Below are positions 26,228 to 35,100 of a stretch of 64,000 nucleotides of DNA, piece after piece. The position numbers were made by a program, and so were the translations under genes. The notes under the pieces were generated by a model, which saw only the letters and a program-made list of their open reading frames with translations, was not told the DNA's origin and did not search any database. Source of the DNA: Bradyrhizobium viridifuturi (GTDB taxonomy: Bacteria > Pseudomonadota > Alphaproteobacteria > Rhizobiales > Xanthobacteraceae); the NCBI RefSeq assembly GCF_001238275.1, contig NZ_LGTB01000003.1:1-64000 (forward strand), written 5' to 3'. Position 1 is the first letter of the stretch, and every line of letters starts with the position of its first letter.

Positions 26228-27262
26228 ATGATCAACACTGGACTGCTCATGCCGCCGGCCCTGCAAGCAAACCGTCATCCCATCGATGCCCGTTGCGTCC
26301 GCCTGCTGGCGAAGGCGGAGAACGCGGCGGCGGTGGCGCCGGTGGTGGAGACCCATGCACTGTCGCGCGGCGACGACGACGTCCTGATCGAGGTGAAGGC
26401 CGCGGCGGTCAATCCGTCCGACGTCAAGGCCGCGACCGGACTGATGCCCTATGCCGTGTTCCCGCGCACCTCCGGTCGCGACTACGCCGGCGTCGTGATC
26501 GACGGTCCGTCCGGCCTGATCGGACGCGAGGTGTTCGGCTCGTCCGGCGACCTCGGCATCCGCCGCGACGGCACCCACGCCACGCATCTGGTGGTCGAGG
26601 CCGATGCCGTGGTGGAGAAGCCCGCCGGCATTTCCTGGGACGAAGCCGCCGGAATCGGCGTGCCCTTCGTCACCGCGATGGAAGGCCTGCGCCGCGCCGG
26701 TCTGCCGAAGGCCGGCGAGACCGTGCTGGTCATGGGCGTCAACGGCAAGGTCGGTCAGGCCGCGGTGCAGATCGCGAGCTGGCGCGGCGCGCGCGTGATC
26801 GGCGTGGTGCGCAAGAGCGAGCCCTATGAGGGCCACAGCAATTCGCCGGTCGAGGTGATCGATGCCTCGGCCACCGATGTTGCTGCGCGGGTGCGCGAGC
26901 TGACCGGCGGCAAGGGCGCCGACATCGTCTACAACACGGTCGGCGATCCCTATTTCCAGGCCGCGCACAAGTCGCTGGCGCTGCGCGGCCGGCAGATCCT
27001 GATCGCGGCGGTCGACCGCATCGTCCAGTTCAACATCCTCGAATTCTACCGCGGCCAGCACACCTATGTCGGCATCGACACGCTTGCGTTCTCGTCGGTG
27101 GCGACCGGCGAGGTGCTGCGCGAGCTCGCGCCCGGATTTGCCAGCGGACATCTGAGGCCGTTTCCGATCAAGCAGAGTGCGATCTATCCGCTGGAACAGG
27201 CCAGGGCGGCGTTCGTTGCCGTCGCCGGCTCGTCGCGCGACCGCGTGATCTTGCGGCCGTGA
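26228..27262 (+). CDS. Zinc-type alcohol dehydrogenase superfamily, quinone-oxidoreductase-like
   Basis: A medium-chain dehydrogenase/reductase of about 344 residues. The N-terminal GroES-like domain contains VKAAAVNPSDVKAATGLMPYAVFPRTSGRDYAGVV; the Rossmann fold is VLVMGVNGKVGQAAVQIASWRGARVIGV. The structural and catalytic zinc ligands of true alcohol dehydrogenases are not apparent, which suggests a quinone- or enone-reductase. The start could be ATG 26228 or 26249. It probably belongs to the tail of the paaK-amidase transcript. Confidence 0.85.
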   Translation: MINTGLLMPPALQANRHPIDARCVRLLAKAENAAAVAPVVETHALSRGDDDVLIEVKAAAVNPSDVKAATGLMPYAVFPRTSGRDYAGVVIDGPSGLIGREVFGSSGDLGIRRDGTHATHLVVEADAVVEKPAGISWDEAAGIGVPFVTAMEGLRRAGLPKAGETVLVMGVNGKVGQAAVQIASWRGARVIGVVRKSEPYEGHSNSPVEVIDASATDVAARVRELTGGKGADIVYNTVGDPYFQAAHKSLALRGRQILIAAVDRIVQFNILEFYRGQHTYVGIDTLAFSSVATGEVLRELAPGFASGHLRPFPIKQSAIYPLEQARAAFVAVAGSSRDRVILRP

Positions 27263-27271
27263 TGCTACCGC

Positions 27272-27388
27272 CATTGCGAGCGAAGCGAAGCAATCCATCG
27301 TTCGCGCGCGGATGCAATGGATTGCATCGTCGCGGAGTTTATCATCGGGCCGGCCGACGGCCGGACCCGTTGGCTCCTCGCAATGACG
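27272..27388. repeat. Family B palindromic repeat with an inserted palindrome
   Basis: The ends CCATTGCGAG and CTCGCAATGACG enclose the arms GAAGCAATCCAT and ATGGATTGCATC. Unlike its relatives it carries an extra inverted repeat, GGGCCGGCCG/CGGCCGGACCC, at about 27348-27369. Confidence 0.75.
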
Positions 27389-27408
27389 AGAACTCTTGAG
27401 GAACTAGC

Positions 27409-28464
27409 ATGGACTCGGCCACGATCGTTATCCTCGCCGCCCTGATTATCGGCCTGATCTATGGCTCGGTCGGGCTGCTCAGCGGCTTCTGCATGATGAG
27501 CGGGCTGCGCGGCTGGTGGGCCGAGGGCGACGGCCGGCTGGCACGCACCTACGCGCTGGCGATGGGGATTGCGATCGCGGCCTCGCAGCTGCTGGCAGCA
27601 GCAGGCCTCGTCGATCTCGGCAAGTCGATCTATCTGCAACCGTCGTTCTCGGCGCCGGTCATGTTCCTCGGCGGGCTGCTGTTCGGCTACGGCATGGTGC
27701 TGTCGAACGGCTGCGGCTCGCGGGCGCTGGTGCTGCTCGGGCGCGGAAACCTGCGTTCCTTCGTGGTCGTGATCGTGCTCGGCATCTTCGCCGAGATGAC
27801 GCTGAAGGGTCTGACCGCGCCCGCACGGATCGCGATGGTGCAGGCCTCGCAGGCCACGGTATCAGCCAATTCGGTGCCGGCGCTGCTGTCGGGCAGCGGC
27901 CTCGGCGCGGTGCCGGCGCGGATGGTCGCGGCCGCGGTGCTGTCGGCCATCCTGATCATCTTCGCCTTTGCCCATGCGCCATTCCGCAAGTCGCCGGGCC
28001 AGATCGCGGCCGGCCTGATCGTCGGTCTGCTGGTGGCGGGAGGCTGGTACGCGACCGGCTATCTCGGCGCCGATGATTTCAATCCGATACCGGTGACGTC
28101 GCTGACCTTCATCGCGCCGATCGCCGATGCCCTGCAATACGTCATGCTGTCGACCGGCTCGACGCTGAATTTCGGCATCGTCACCGTGTTCGGCGTGTTC
28201 GCCGGCAGCCTGATCACGGCGCTCGCCACCGGGCGCTTCCAGCTCGAAGGCTATCGCTCGCCGCAGCACATGCTGCGCTCGGCAAGCGGCGCTGCGCTGA
28301 TGGGCGCGGGCGGCGTGATGGCGTTCGGCTGCTCGGTCGGGCAGGGGCTGACCGGATTGTCGACGCTGTCGCTGTCGTCGTTCGTCGCCATCGCGGGAAT
28401 CGTGCTCGGCACCGGCGCCGGCTTGCGCGGCGCGCTGCGGGTCAGGCCACTCGCAACAGCGTGA
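27409..28464 (+). CDS. YeeE/YedE family transporter (thiosulfate/sulfur transport type)
   Basis: A 351-residue polytopic protein with about nine membrane segments. The two family repeats each carry a conserved Gly-Cys: LSNGCGSRALVLLGRGNLRSFV and MAFGCSVGQGLTGLSTLSL. These cysteines match those used in thiosulfate uptake by TsuA/YeeE proteins. No TusA- or rhodanese-like partner is visible next to it. It starts after a family B repeat, so it is probably a separate unit from the paa genes. Confidence 0.88.
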   Translation: MDSATIVILAALIIGLIYGSVGLLSGFCMMSGLRGWWAEGDGRLARTYALAMGIAIAASQLLAAAGLVDLGKSIYLQPSFSAPVMFLGGLLFGYGMVLSNGCGSRALVLLGRGNLRSFVVVIVLGIFAEMTLKGLTAPARIAMVQASQATVSANSVPALLSGSGLGAVPARMVAAAVLSAILIIFAFAHAPFRKSPGQIAAGLIVGLLVAGGWYATGYLGADDFNPIPVTSLTFIAPIADALQYVMLSTGSTLNFGIVTVFGVFAGSLITALATGRFQLEGYRSPQHMLRSASGAALMGAGGVMAFGCSVGQGLTGLSTLSLSSFVAIAGIVLGTGAGLRGALRVRPLATA

Positions 28465-28654
28465 AGCCAAAAGAGCGATGATCTCCGCGCAACCGCGTTC
28501 CGCGTTTGTCGCGAGGGAAAACCGCTTCGCTTTCTGGATCATGCTTTGGAACATGATGGGATTAGGGCGTGCAATTCTGAATCGGGTGCCCGCGTGCGGG
28601 GATGGCGAGTTTCCGGATTGCCGTCAATAGCAGACATTGAAGATGCCTAAGTGA

Positions 28655-28682
28655 ATGTCCGCTGAGGGCCAGCGGCGGACAT
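28655..28682. repeat. Hairpin in the gap before the tetR-type gene
   Basis: ATGTCCGC (28655-28662) and GCGGACAT (28675-28682) form a perfect 8-bp stem with a 12-bp loop and no T tract. The 274-bp gap 28465-28738 holds nothing else I can identify. Confidence 0.5.
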
Positions 28683-28738
28683 CGGCAATTTCAGCACGCA
28701 GGCATGTCCGATCTTGAGACTCCCCCGTCCTTGCTGAA

Positions 28739-29317
28739 CTAGGCTGATGGGGTTCGCGCCAAGTGCATCGCGGCTTCAACGCCGCCATCCAGGATCTGCT
28801 GCGCCTCTCTCGCGTCGGGCACGGCCCGCGCGAACTGCAGGGTGCCGACCATGAGCCCGAAGATCGCCGTCGCACGGCGGTGGTTCGCCTTGGAATCTGC
28901 ACCCGGAAGCAGCGTGGCAAAAGTCGCAACGTACCTTCGCAACCCTTTCTCGTAATCTTGCCTGGTAGACAGGGGCTGGCGGGCGATTTCCGGTAGTAAG
29001 GCCGCGGAGGGACACCCGTCGGCCCGGTCTTTGAGATGAGCGCGGTTGAGGTATCTACGGATCGCGCCTTCAAGGTCGAGGCCCTTGAGCTGATCTTCAA
29101 GGCAATGCTGCTGGCCCCCCAGCGCGCTCGCCAGCGCCTCGCGAACAAGCTCGTCCTTGGACTCGAAGTGCGGAGAAAAGGCCCCTTTGGTCAGGCCGGC
29201 CTCGCCCATAATCCCCGCAATGCCGGCCGCAGAGATGCCGTCTCGGCGCATGCACTTCGATGCCACATCGACGATGTGCCGTCGTGTCGCCGCCTTGTGA
29301 CCCTTCTCGAATCGCAT
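28739..29317 (-). CDS. TetR-family transcriptional regulator
   Basis: A 192-residue TetR regulator. The N-terminal helix-turn-helix is RRHIVDVASKCMRRDGISAAGIAGIMGEAGLTKGAFSPHFESKDELV (cited by its ends), and the C-terminal half is a ligand-binding helical bundle with LMVGTLQFARAVPDA, similar to the NemR/YcdC-like group. It lies downstream of an amidase on the same strand; as the sequence stands the amidase frame even overlaps its start. The double palindrome at 30879-30911 in front of the amidase is its likely operator. Effector unknown. Confidence 0.9.
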   Translation of the reverse strand: MRFEKGHKAATRRHIVDVASKCMRRDGISAAGIAGIMGEAGLTKGAFSPHFESKDELVREALASALGGQQHCLEDQLKGLDLEGAIRRYLNRAHLKDRADGCPSAALLPEIARQPLSTRQDYEKGLRRYVATFATLLPGADSKANHRRATAIFGLMVGTLQFARAVPDAREAQQILDGGVEAAMHLARTPSA

Positions 29318-30818
29318 CTTCGCTCAACTCCACAAACTGCCCGCAGCCTGGTCGCGTTAGATCGCAGTCGACTTGTAGCCCAGGATACCTTCGACTGCGG
29401 GCAAGGACCAAGAGCGTCCGGTCGCTCCCGAGCGGGGCATCAAGCTCAAGGCCAATCGGCAGGCCAGCGCGGGACGAGCCGACAGGAAGATTGATTCCCG
29501 GCATCCCCACGCTGCTCGCCGACACGGTGTGGTTCGCCAAAGCGAGGTAGCTGACGTCCTGCCCCGCGATGTGGACGGTCGCCTGCTCTTCGATCAAAGG
29601 CGCCGTGCACGGCGTGGTCGGTTGCAGAATGGCCTGTGCCCCACGAGCGACGAAGGCCGTGTCGAGGCGGCGTTGGATTTCAGGCCGGCTCACGTTGAGC
29701 GCCGACTGATAGGCCTCTACGGAGGGGGCGCCTGCGCCGCCCGGCAGCACGATGTGTCCCCACGCCTGCCGAAGTTGGGGCTTGAGCCCATCGTAAATGG
29801 CCTCGAACGTAGTAGGAATGTCGTGGCGGCGAAGGAACTCCGAAATCGCGCCCATCGTTTCATGGGCGAAGATACCCCATGTCGCGGTTTGGACGAGGAC
29901 GTTGAAATCATTGCCAAGGTCGACCTCGACGATTTCGGCGCCAGCATCCTGCAGCCGTCGAACCACTTCGAGGAAGCGGGTTTCGACTTCCGAATCCACA
30001 AGTTCCAGGAACTGCCGAGGCGCGAAGGCGAGTCGGACGCCCTTTAGATCACGGCCGTCGGAAAATTCCGCAGCCTGTTCGCCAGTCACAACGTGATCCA
30101 GCAACACGCAGTCCTCGACGCTTCGAGCGAATGCGCCTGTGGTGTCGAGCGTGTGAGAGATCGGAGCAACGCCGTTGCGCGGCCACCGTCCAGTGGTCGG
30201 CTTGAACCCCACGACGCCACAGAACGATGCGGGGACCCGGATCGAGCCAACGGTGTCGCCGCCCAGGGAGGCGGGAACGAGGCCGGCAGCTACCGACGCG
30301 GCGGAGCCGCTCGAGGAGCCGCCCGACACACGGCCTCGTGCGTGCGGGTTCTTGACCTGGCCGTAACGTGCGTTGTGACCGGTCAAGCCATAGGACATCT
30401 CGACTAGGTTATTCTTGCCGAAAACGAACGCGCCCGCATCCTTGATGGCACGGACAGCGTCGGCATCCTCGTGCGGCACAAAGTGAGCGAGGCAACCCAG
30501 TCCGAGGCTCGTCGGTAATCCTTTTGTCAGATAACTATCTTTCACCCCGAGCGGCACGCCCAGTAGCGGAACTGCCGATCCGGCCGCACGTGCTTTGTCT
30601 GCGTCTCTCGCAGCCGTCAACACGACGGCCTCATCGATTTTGATGAAGGCCTTAAGTTCGGCAAGCGTTCGGGCGCGAAGCAGAAGTGCCGAGGTGTAGG
30701 CCTCCGACGTGATCTCGCCCTTACGAATGGCGGCTGCAGCGGCTGCGAGCCCCAGCGAGGGGAGATCCATGACCTCTTGCGGCGCGCGATGGCTTGGAGT
30801 GGCGGTGGTGTCGTTCAT
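29097..30818 (-). CDS. Amidase with a frameshifted C-terminus
   Basis: An amidase-signature enzyme with an intact triad: Lys93 (LGVKDSYLT), Ser168 (SGGSSSGSA) and Ser192 (GGDTVGSIRVPA). Homology runs to GSDRTLLVLAR near 29400. Beyond that the frame reads unrelated Arg-rich sequence into the tetR-type gene. In the alternative frame the same DNA gives VEGILGYKSTAI and a stop at 29357-29359, which is how amidases normally end. The lesion is a two-base loss (or one-base gain) at about 29395-29400. The natural gene is therefore probably 29357-30818, 39 bp upstream of the tetR-type gene. ATG 30818 was chosen because the conserved region begins soon after it. Substrate unknown. Confidence 0.8.
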   Translation of the reverse strand: MNDTTATPSHRAPQEVMDLPSLGLAAAAAAIRKGEITSEAYTSALLLRARTLAELKAFIKIDEAVVLTAARDADKARAAGSAVPLLGVPLGVKDSYLTKGLPTSLGLGCLAHFVPHEDADAVRAIKDAGAFVFGKNNLVEMSYGLTGHNARYGQVKNPHARGRVSGGSSSGSAASVAAGLVPASLGGDTVGSIRVPASFCGVVGFKPTTGRWPRNGVAPISHTLDTTGAFARSVEDCVLLDHVVTGEQAAEFSDGRDLKGVRLAFAPRQFLELVDSEVETRFLEVVRRLQDAGAEIVEVDLGNDFNVLVQTATWGIFAHETMGAISEFLRRHDIPTTFEAIYDGLKPQLRQAWGHIVLPGGAGAPSVEAYQSALNVSRPEIQRRLDTAFVARGAQAILQPTTPCTAPLIEEQATVHIAGQDVSYLALANHTVSASSVGMPGINLPVGSSRAGLPIGLELDAPLGSDRTLLVLARSRRYPGLQVDCDLTRPGCGQFVELSEDAIREGSQGGDTTAHRRCGIEVHAPRRHLCGRHCGDYGRGRPDQRGLFSALRVQGRACSRGAGERAGGPAALP

Positions 30819-30878
30819 GAAGTCCTCGCAAAGAGCTGTTTGCAGCATTCGATGCCGTCAAACATCGACCAGCATGTA

Positions 30879-30911
30879 ATTACGATCGTAATATAGCATT
30901 ACGAATGTAAT
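30879..30911. promoter_or_regulatory. Tandem palindromic operator upstream of the amidase
   Basis: ATTACGATCGTAAT (30879-30892) is a perfect 14-bp palindrome, and ATTACGAATGTAAT (30898-30911) has the same arms ATTAC-N4-GTAAT. They are 19 bp apart centre to centre, 61 bp upstream of the amidase start. This is the arrangement expected for cooperative binding of TetR dimers. The rest of the gap 30912-31110 shows nothing I recognise. Confidence 0.75.
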
Positions 30912-31110
30912 TCAATTGGGATGCAGGGCTTGTCTGGACACATCAGCGTGATTGTTGACTGGGGGCGATGGGTAACCACCGCATGTCGGTTTGGGTCACA
31001 GTCCGACATCCGAGCCTCGGGACCGGGTGTCCGCTGCACTCTCGGACTCGGATATTTCGGCGATGGCCCCGGAGGTCAGCAAGGGCCAGAACCGGACTCT
31101 TAACAGCCCG

Positions 31111-31641
31111 CTAAGCTCGTCGGCGACTAATTTCGCGATAAAGCGCCTCGGGGCTGACGGCCAGCTCGGCGGCGAGGCTGACCCACTCTCCTTTTGGCGG
31201 CAGCCCCCCGTTCCATTCGATCCATGCGTCGAGGCGGGCCGCGACTGTTTTCATGGAAAGGACTTCTACCTGGAAACGCGAATGTTGCAGTTCGTGAGCA
31301 AGGGCTTTCACGAATGTCAGTCCGATGTTCGGATCTCCTGAGATATGGCTAAGCAGTTCGGACTTCGCGACGCTCCAAACAGCGGTGGGGAGCATTGCTA
31401 CCGCATGACAGTGGTACTTGGTCGCGAAAAGCGATGCCTCGGCAATGATCTGGCCAGCGCCTGCTCGCTGAATGACCAAAGAGGTTCCAGACGCTTGGTG
31501 GCGAACGAGATGGATTGCCCCCCTGATCACAAAGTAGACTCGGCGAACCGTGTCGCCCCGATGGAAAAGGGCCTCGCCGGGTTCAAGTTCACGCTTGCGT
31601 CCAGGGAGGTCACGGAAGGTGAGGTAAAGTTCGTCGGACAT
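31111..31641 (-). CDS. Crp/Fnr-family transcriptional regulator
   Basis: A regulator of about 176 residues. Residues about 10-115 form a cyclic-nucleotide-like beta-roll (LEPGEALFHRGDTVRRVYFVIRGAIHLVRH, GQIIAEASLFATKYHCHAVAM). A dimerisation helix follows, then a short C-terminal helix-turn-helix, WVSLAAELAVSPEALYREISRR. There is no N-terminal Cys cluster, so it is not an oxygen-sensing Fnr. It is divergent from a His/Met-rich secreted protein gene. A 22-bp perfect inverted repeat (31636-31657) covers its start codon. ATG 31653 is an alternative start. Confidence 0.85.
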   Translation of the reverse strand: MSDELYLTFRDLPGRKRELEPGEALFHRGDTVRRVYFVIRGAIHLVRHQASGTSLVIQRAGAGQIIAEASLFATKYHCHAVAMLPTAVWSVAKSELLSHISGDPNIGLTFVKALAHELQHSRFQVEVLSMKTVAARLDAWIEWNGGLPPKGEWVSLAAELAVSPEALYREISRRRA

Positions 31642-31657
31642 GATAGCGATCATGTCC
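31636..31657. promoter_or_regulatory. Perfect inverted repeat over the Crp/Fnr start codon
   Basis: GGACATGAT and ATCATGTCC form 9-bp arms around the centre AGCG. The core ATGAT-N4-ATCAT differs from the FNR/FixK site TTGAT-N4-ATCAA only at the outer base pair, so it could be the autoregulatory site of this Crp/Fnr protein. Confidence 0.55.
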
Positions 31658-31703
31658 CAAGTCGGTCTCCCGTGGCAAGACAACCGCTAAAGGAGACCAT
31701 TAC

Positions 31704-32306
31704 ATGCGCCAATTCCTCATCCCGCTGATGCTACTCATTCCAATCAGCGTCAATGCCCAATCGGGCGGGCAACACCCACAGCACGGGTCAATGCCAATGG
31801 ATCATCAGCACCACATGATGATGCAGCAGGGCGGCCATGCGTCTCAGCACCAGATGACCCAAGAACCGACGCAGCCGGGACAGGATGCCTTTGCGGCCGT
31901 TCAGGAGATTGTGCAGATACTTGAAGCGGACCCGCGCACCGATTGGTCCAAGGTGAATATCGATGCTCTACGCGAGCATCTGGTCGACATGAGCAATGTC
32001 ACGTTGGCCGCGCAAGTTAAGGCCGAGCCCTTCGAAGGTGGTATCCGATACGTCGTTACAGGAGCCGGCCCCGTTGTCGGCTCGGTTCAGCGAATGATCA
32101 CGGCACATGCTGCCACGATGAACGGCTACACAGGATGGCAATTCAAAGCCACCAACGTCGAAGGAGGCGCGGTGCTCGAAGTTCGCGTCCCGGAGAGTGA
32201 TGCCGCTAAGCTCAAGGCCCTCGGGTTCATTGGCGTTATGACTCGGGGGATGCATCACCAAGAGCATCACCTGATGATCGCCAGAGGCGAGCATCCGCAC
32301 GGCTAG
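31704..32306 (+). CDS. His/Met-rich secreted protein, unrecognised
   Basis: A 200-residue protein I do not recognise. A Sec signal peptide (MRQFLIPLMLLIPISVNA) is followed by a stretch (about 20-55) unusually rich in His, Met and Gln, including HQHHMMMQQGGHASQHQM. A compact domain follows (about 60-185: EIVQILEADPRTDWSKVNIDALREHLVDM, GPVVGSVQRMITAHAATMNGY), and the C-terminus is again His/Met-rich (GMHHQEHHLMIARGEHPHG). Such composition suggests periplasmic copper or other metal binding, but that is inference. AAAGGAG precedes ATG 31704. It is divergent from the Crp/Fnr gene, 62 bp away. Confidence 0.8.
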   Translation: MRQFLIPLMLLIPISVNAQSGGQHPQHGSMPMDHQHHMMMQQGGHASQHQMTQEPTQPGQDAFAAVQEIVQILEADPRTDWSKVNIDALREHLVDMSNVTLAAQVKAEPFEGGIRYVVTGAGPVVGSVQRMITAHAATMNGYTGWQFKATNVEGGAVLEVRVPESDAAKLKALGFIGVMTRGMHHQEHHLMIARGEHPHG

Positions 32307-32429
32307 TTTGCTCCGGCCGATACCGAGGACCGCTTCGCGTCACGAGCCGGCCTCCCCAAGGGTGAGGTCGCGTGTCGGTTTTACCCTCGAAAGCGGCATC
32401 CCGGATTCATGAGAACCGCCCTAGATTGG

Positions 32430-32490
32430 GCTGAGCTAAAGTCGCGACGGATGTTCACCTCTTCCCGTCAGGAGAGGTAGACCGAATCCG
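32430..32490. repeat. Intergenic hairpin region
   Basis: The 218-bp gap 32307-32524 contains CCTCTTCCCGTCAGGAGAGG, an imperfect hairpin at about 32458-32477, within a GC-rich stretch that looks like a dispersed intergenic repeat. I see no gene here. Confidence 0.4.
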
Positions 32491-32524
32491 TGGTCAAACC
32501 GTTTCAACTCAACTTCATCCTGCT

Positions 32525-33423
32525 TTAGGCCCGCGCCGGCGCATCCGCGAGCGAGCTCAGCGCGATCCCGCCGACGATCAGGGTTGCGGCAATCGCCAGC
32601 GAGAGGTCGATCGGTTCGCCGAGCAGCAGCGCCGCGGTCACGATGCCGACGATCGGTGTTGCGGTGGTGCCGAGCGAGGTCGTCAGCGCCGGCAGGCTCT
32701 TGTTCACCATCGACATCGCCCAATAGGCCAGCGCCGTGCCGATGAAGCCGGAATAGAGGAACAGCAACACGAGGTGCGGCGACCACTTCACGGTGGGCAG
32801 GCCCTCGGTGATCAGCGCCGCCATGGTCAGCACCACCGTTGCGACCAGCACCTGCCACAGCAGCAATTGCAGCGGCGTCGCGATCCAGCGGTGCGAGCGG
32901 ATATAGATGATGTTCGCGGCCCAGCAGATCGCCGCGACGATGATCATGGCAGCGCCGGCGATGACATGCAGATTGCTCCAGTCCAAAGATGCCGGGTTGA
33001 GGATCACGCAGAGGCCGGCGAGCCCCGACGCGACGCGACGAGTTTCAGCGCGCCGAGCCGCTCGGTTCGCGCGGCGCCGGCCGCAAGCGCGACCCAGAGC
33101 GGCGTGGTGTAACCGAGCACGACGCCCTTGCTCGCCGGCAGATAGCGCAGGCCGGCGGCGACCAGGGTCGAGAAGAACGTCATGTGCAGCAGCGCGACGC
33201 TGAGCACGACAGGCACATCGGCGATCCGCGGAATGATCAAATTGCCGCTGGCGCGCAGGATCACCAGCAGGGCGATCAGGGCGACCCAGCTGCGGATCGA
33301 CGCGGTCCACAGCGGCGGCACCACCTCGACCAGCGATTTCGTCACCGACCAGTTGATGCCCCAGGCCAGCACCACGACGATGAACAGCGCGGCGGCTCTG
33401 GCGGGGGAGAGTGACTGGTTCAC
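32525..33423 (-). pseudogene. EamA/DMT-family transporter with one frameshift
   Basis: Two frames together encode a ten-segment drug/metabolite transporter. GTG 33423 to about 33040 encodes MNQSLSPARAAALFIVVVLAWGINW through GYTTPLWVALAAGAARTERLGALKLV. About 33035-32525 encodes GLAGLCVILNPASLDWSNLHV, SHRWIATPLQLLLWQVLVATVV, GFIGTALAYWAMSMVNKSLPAL and the end DAPARA. One missing base around 33030-33040 in a GCGTCGCGTCG-like run explains the break. It is divergent from the MocR regulator, whose operator region lies between them, so the exporter may be its target. Confidence 0.85.
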
Positions 33424-33466
33424 GACAGAATCCTTGCAGGTGACACTTCCCGTGAATAGGATCAGA

Positions 33467-33511
33467 CTGGCTCCATCAAAAGAGCCAGATTTGATAGAAT
33501 GAAGGAGCCAG
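33467..33511. promoter_or_regulatory. MocR-type operator: inverted plus direct repeat
   Basis: CTGGCTC (33467-33473) and GAGCCAG (33482-33488) form an inverted repeat with an 8-bp spacer, and a second GAGCCAG lies at 33505-33511, 23 bp further on. Three half-sites arranged as one inverted and one direct repeat are the known pattern for MocR/PdxR regulators. The last copy overlaps the ribosome binding site (GAAGGAG) of the regulator gene. Confidence 0.7.
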
Positions 33512-33512
33512 T

Positions 33513-35010
33513 TTGATTCTTGCCGAATTGCTCGCGCTGAAGCGGACTGATGATGCCGGGTTGACTGCGCAACTGACCCAGCAGCTGCGTGCGCTGATGG
33601 CGAGCGGCCGGATCAGGAGCGGGGCCGTGCTGCCGTCGAGCCGCACACTGTCGGCCGAGCTCGACGTGTCGCGCAACACGGTGACGCATGCCTTTGAGCA
33701 GCTTGCAGCCGAGGGGTATTTGCGCGTCGCCGCGCGGCGGCGGCCGGTGGTGTCAGACGATATCGAGGCGCGCTTCGCCAAGCCTGTGGCTGCGCCGAGG
33801 CGCGAGACGGCCCGCAAACCGCTGTTGTCGCCCTGGGCCTCACAGCTCTCCGACACGGATTGGCCGCTGTCATACCAAGCGAAGTTCCGGCCGCTGCGTT
33901 CGGGGCTGGCGGATGCGCGAGAATTTCCGCACGAGATCTGGGCGCGCTGCCTGCGGCGCAGCGCATTGCGCCGCCGCTTCAACGACCAGACCGGGATCAA
34001 CCGGCCCGGCCTGCGCGAAGCCTTGCGCGACTACCTCGAGGTCAACAGAGGCGTGCGCGCCGAGGCCGAGCAGATCCTGATCCTGCCGACGGCGCAGGCG
34101 GCGCTGACACTGATCGCCGCGACCGTCATCACGCCTGGCGATGCGGTGTGGACCGAGGATCCCGGCTACCCCGGCGCCGCGGCGGCGTTTCGCGCCGCGG
34201 GTGCGACGTCGTCGGCGTCAGGCTCGATCAATGGGGCATGATGCGGATGCGCGAGGCGCGCGCGCCGAAGCTCATCTTCACCACGCCGTCGCATCAACAC
34301 CCGACCGGGCGGGTGATGCCGGTTGCACGCCGCACCGAATTGTTGGCGGCGGCCGAGCCCGGCAAGACCTGGATCGTCGAAGAGACTACGACGGCGAGTT
34401 TCATTATGACAGCCGTCCGATGCCGGCGCTGCAGGGCCTCGATCGCGAGGGCCGCGTGCTCTATCTCGGCACGTTCGCGAAGGCGACGACTGCCGACATC
34501 CGGATCGGCTATCTGGTGGTGCCGCCGCAACTGGCGCGGACGATGGAGATCGCGCAGCGCCACCTCGGGCTGATCGCTTCGGTGCACGTCCAGGAGGCGC
34601 TGGCGGGCTTCATGGCCGACGGGCATTTCCTGGCGCATGTCAGGCGAATGCGGCGGATCTACCGCGCGCGCCGCGACCATCTTGCCGCGGCGCTGGCGCG
34701 GCAGCTCGGTGGCGTTCTCGTCGCTGAGGTCCCGCCGGGCGGGATGCAACTGATTGCTCGTTTCAAGGATGGCGCTGCAGACCAAAATGCAGTCTCGCGG
34801 TTGGTGGCGACCGGCGTCGAGGTGCGCGCGCTGTCGAGCCTCGCGCTGCAACGGCCACGCGACCACGGCCTGCTGCTCGGCTTCGCCGCCTGGCGCGAAA
34901 ACGAGATCGCGGCCGCGGTGCGGATCATGGCGAACTGCTTGAGCGGCAAGCGCGCGGGTAGACGGCGAGGGGGCTCGCATGATTTCGGAATATTAGAAGT
35001 ATATTGCTGA
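33513..35010 (+). pseudogene. MocR/PdxR-type regulator (GntR-aminotransferase fusion) with two frameshifts
   Basis: Three frames together encode a MocR regulator. 33513-about 34205 holds the GntR winged helix (LPSSRTLSAELDVSRNTVTHAFEQLAAEGYL) and the start of a class I aminotransferase fold (LPTAQAALTLIAATVITPGDAVWTEDPGYPGA). About 34206-34385 holds RLDQWGMMRMREARAPKLIFTTPSHQHPTGRVM. About 34386-35010 holds DYDGEFHYDSRPMPALQGLD, YLGTFAKATTADIRIGYLVVP and the rest. The PLP-lysine of SKxxxP-type motifs appears as FAKATTADIRIGY. Each break fits one missing base, near 34206 (restoring GADVVGVRLD) and near 34385 (restoring VEEDYDGEF). The start is a TTG behind GAAGGAG. Confidence 0.85.
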
Positions 35011-35100
35011 GTTGCCCGACGTGTCAAGCGGCCTTGTCGAACGCCGGCGGCCGCCAGCTCCTTTGCATGGGGTTGTTTTCGATATTTTGTCCGCGCAGGC

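Noticed and set aside
28763..28996. Short plus-strand frames antisense to the TetR gene
   Set aside because: The TetR helix-turn-helix is convincing and these frames have no protein-like features.
28600..32310. Genomic island or prophage boundary
   Set aside because: Codon use looks somewhat different, but I found no integrase, tRNA, attachment repeat or transposase.
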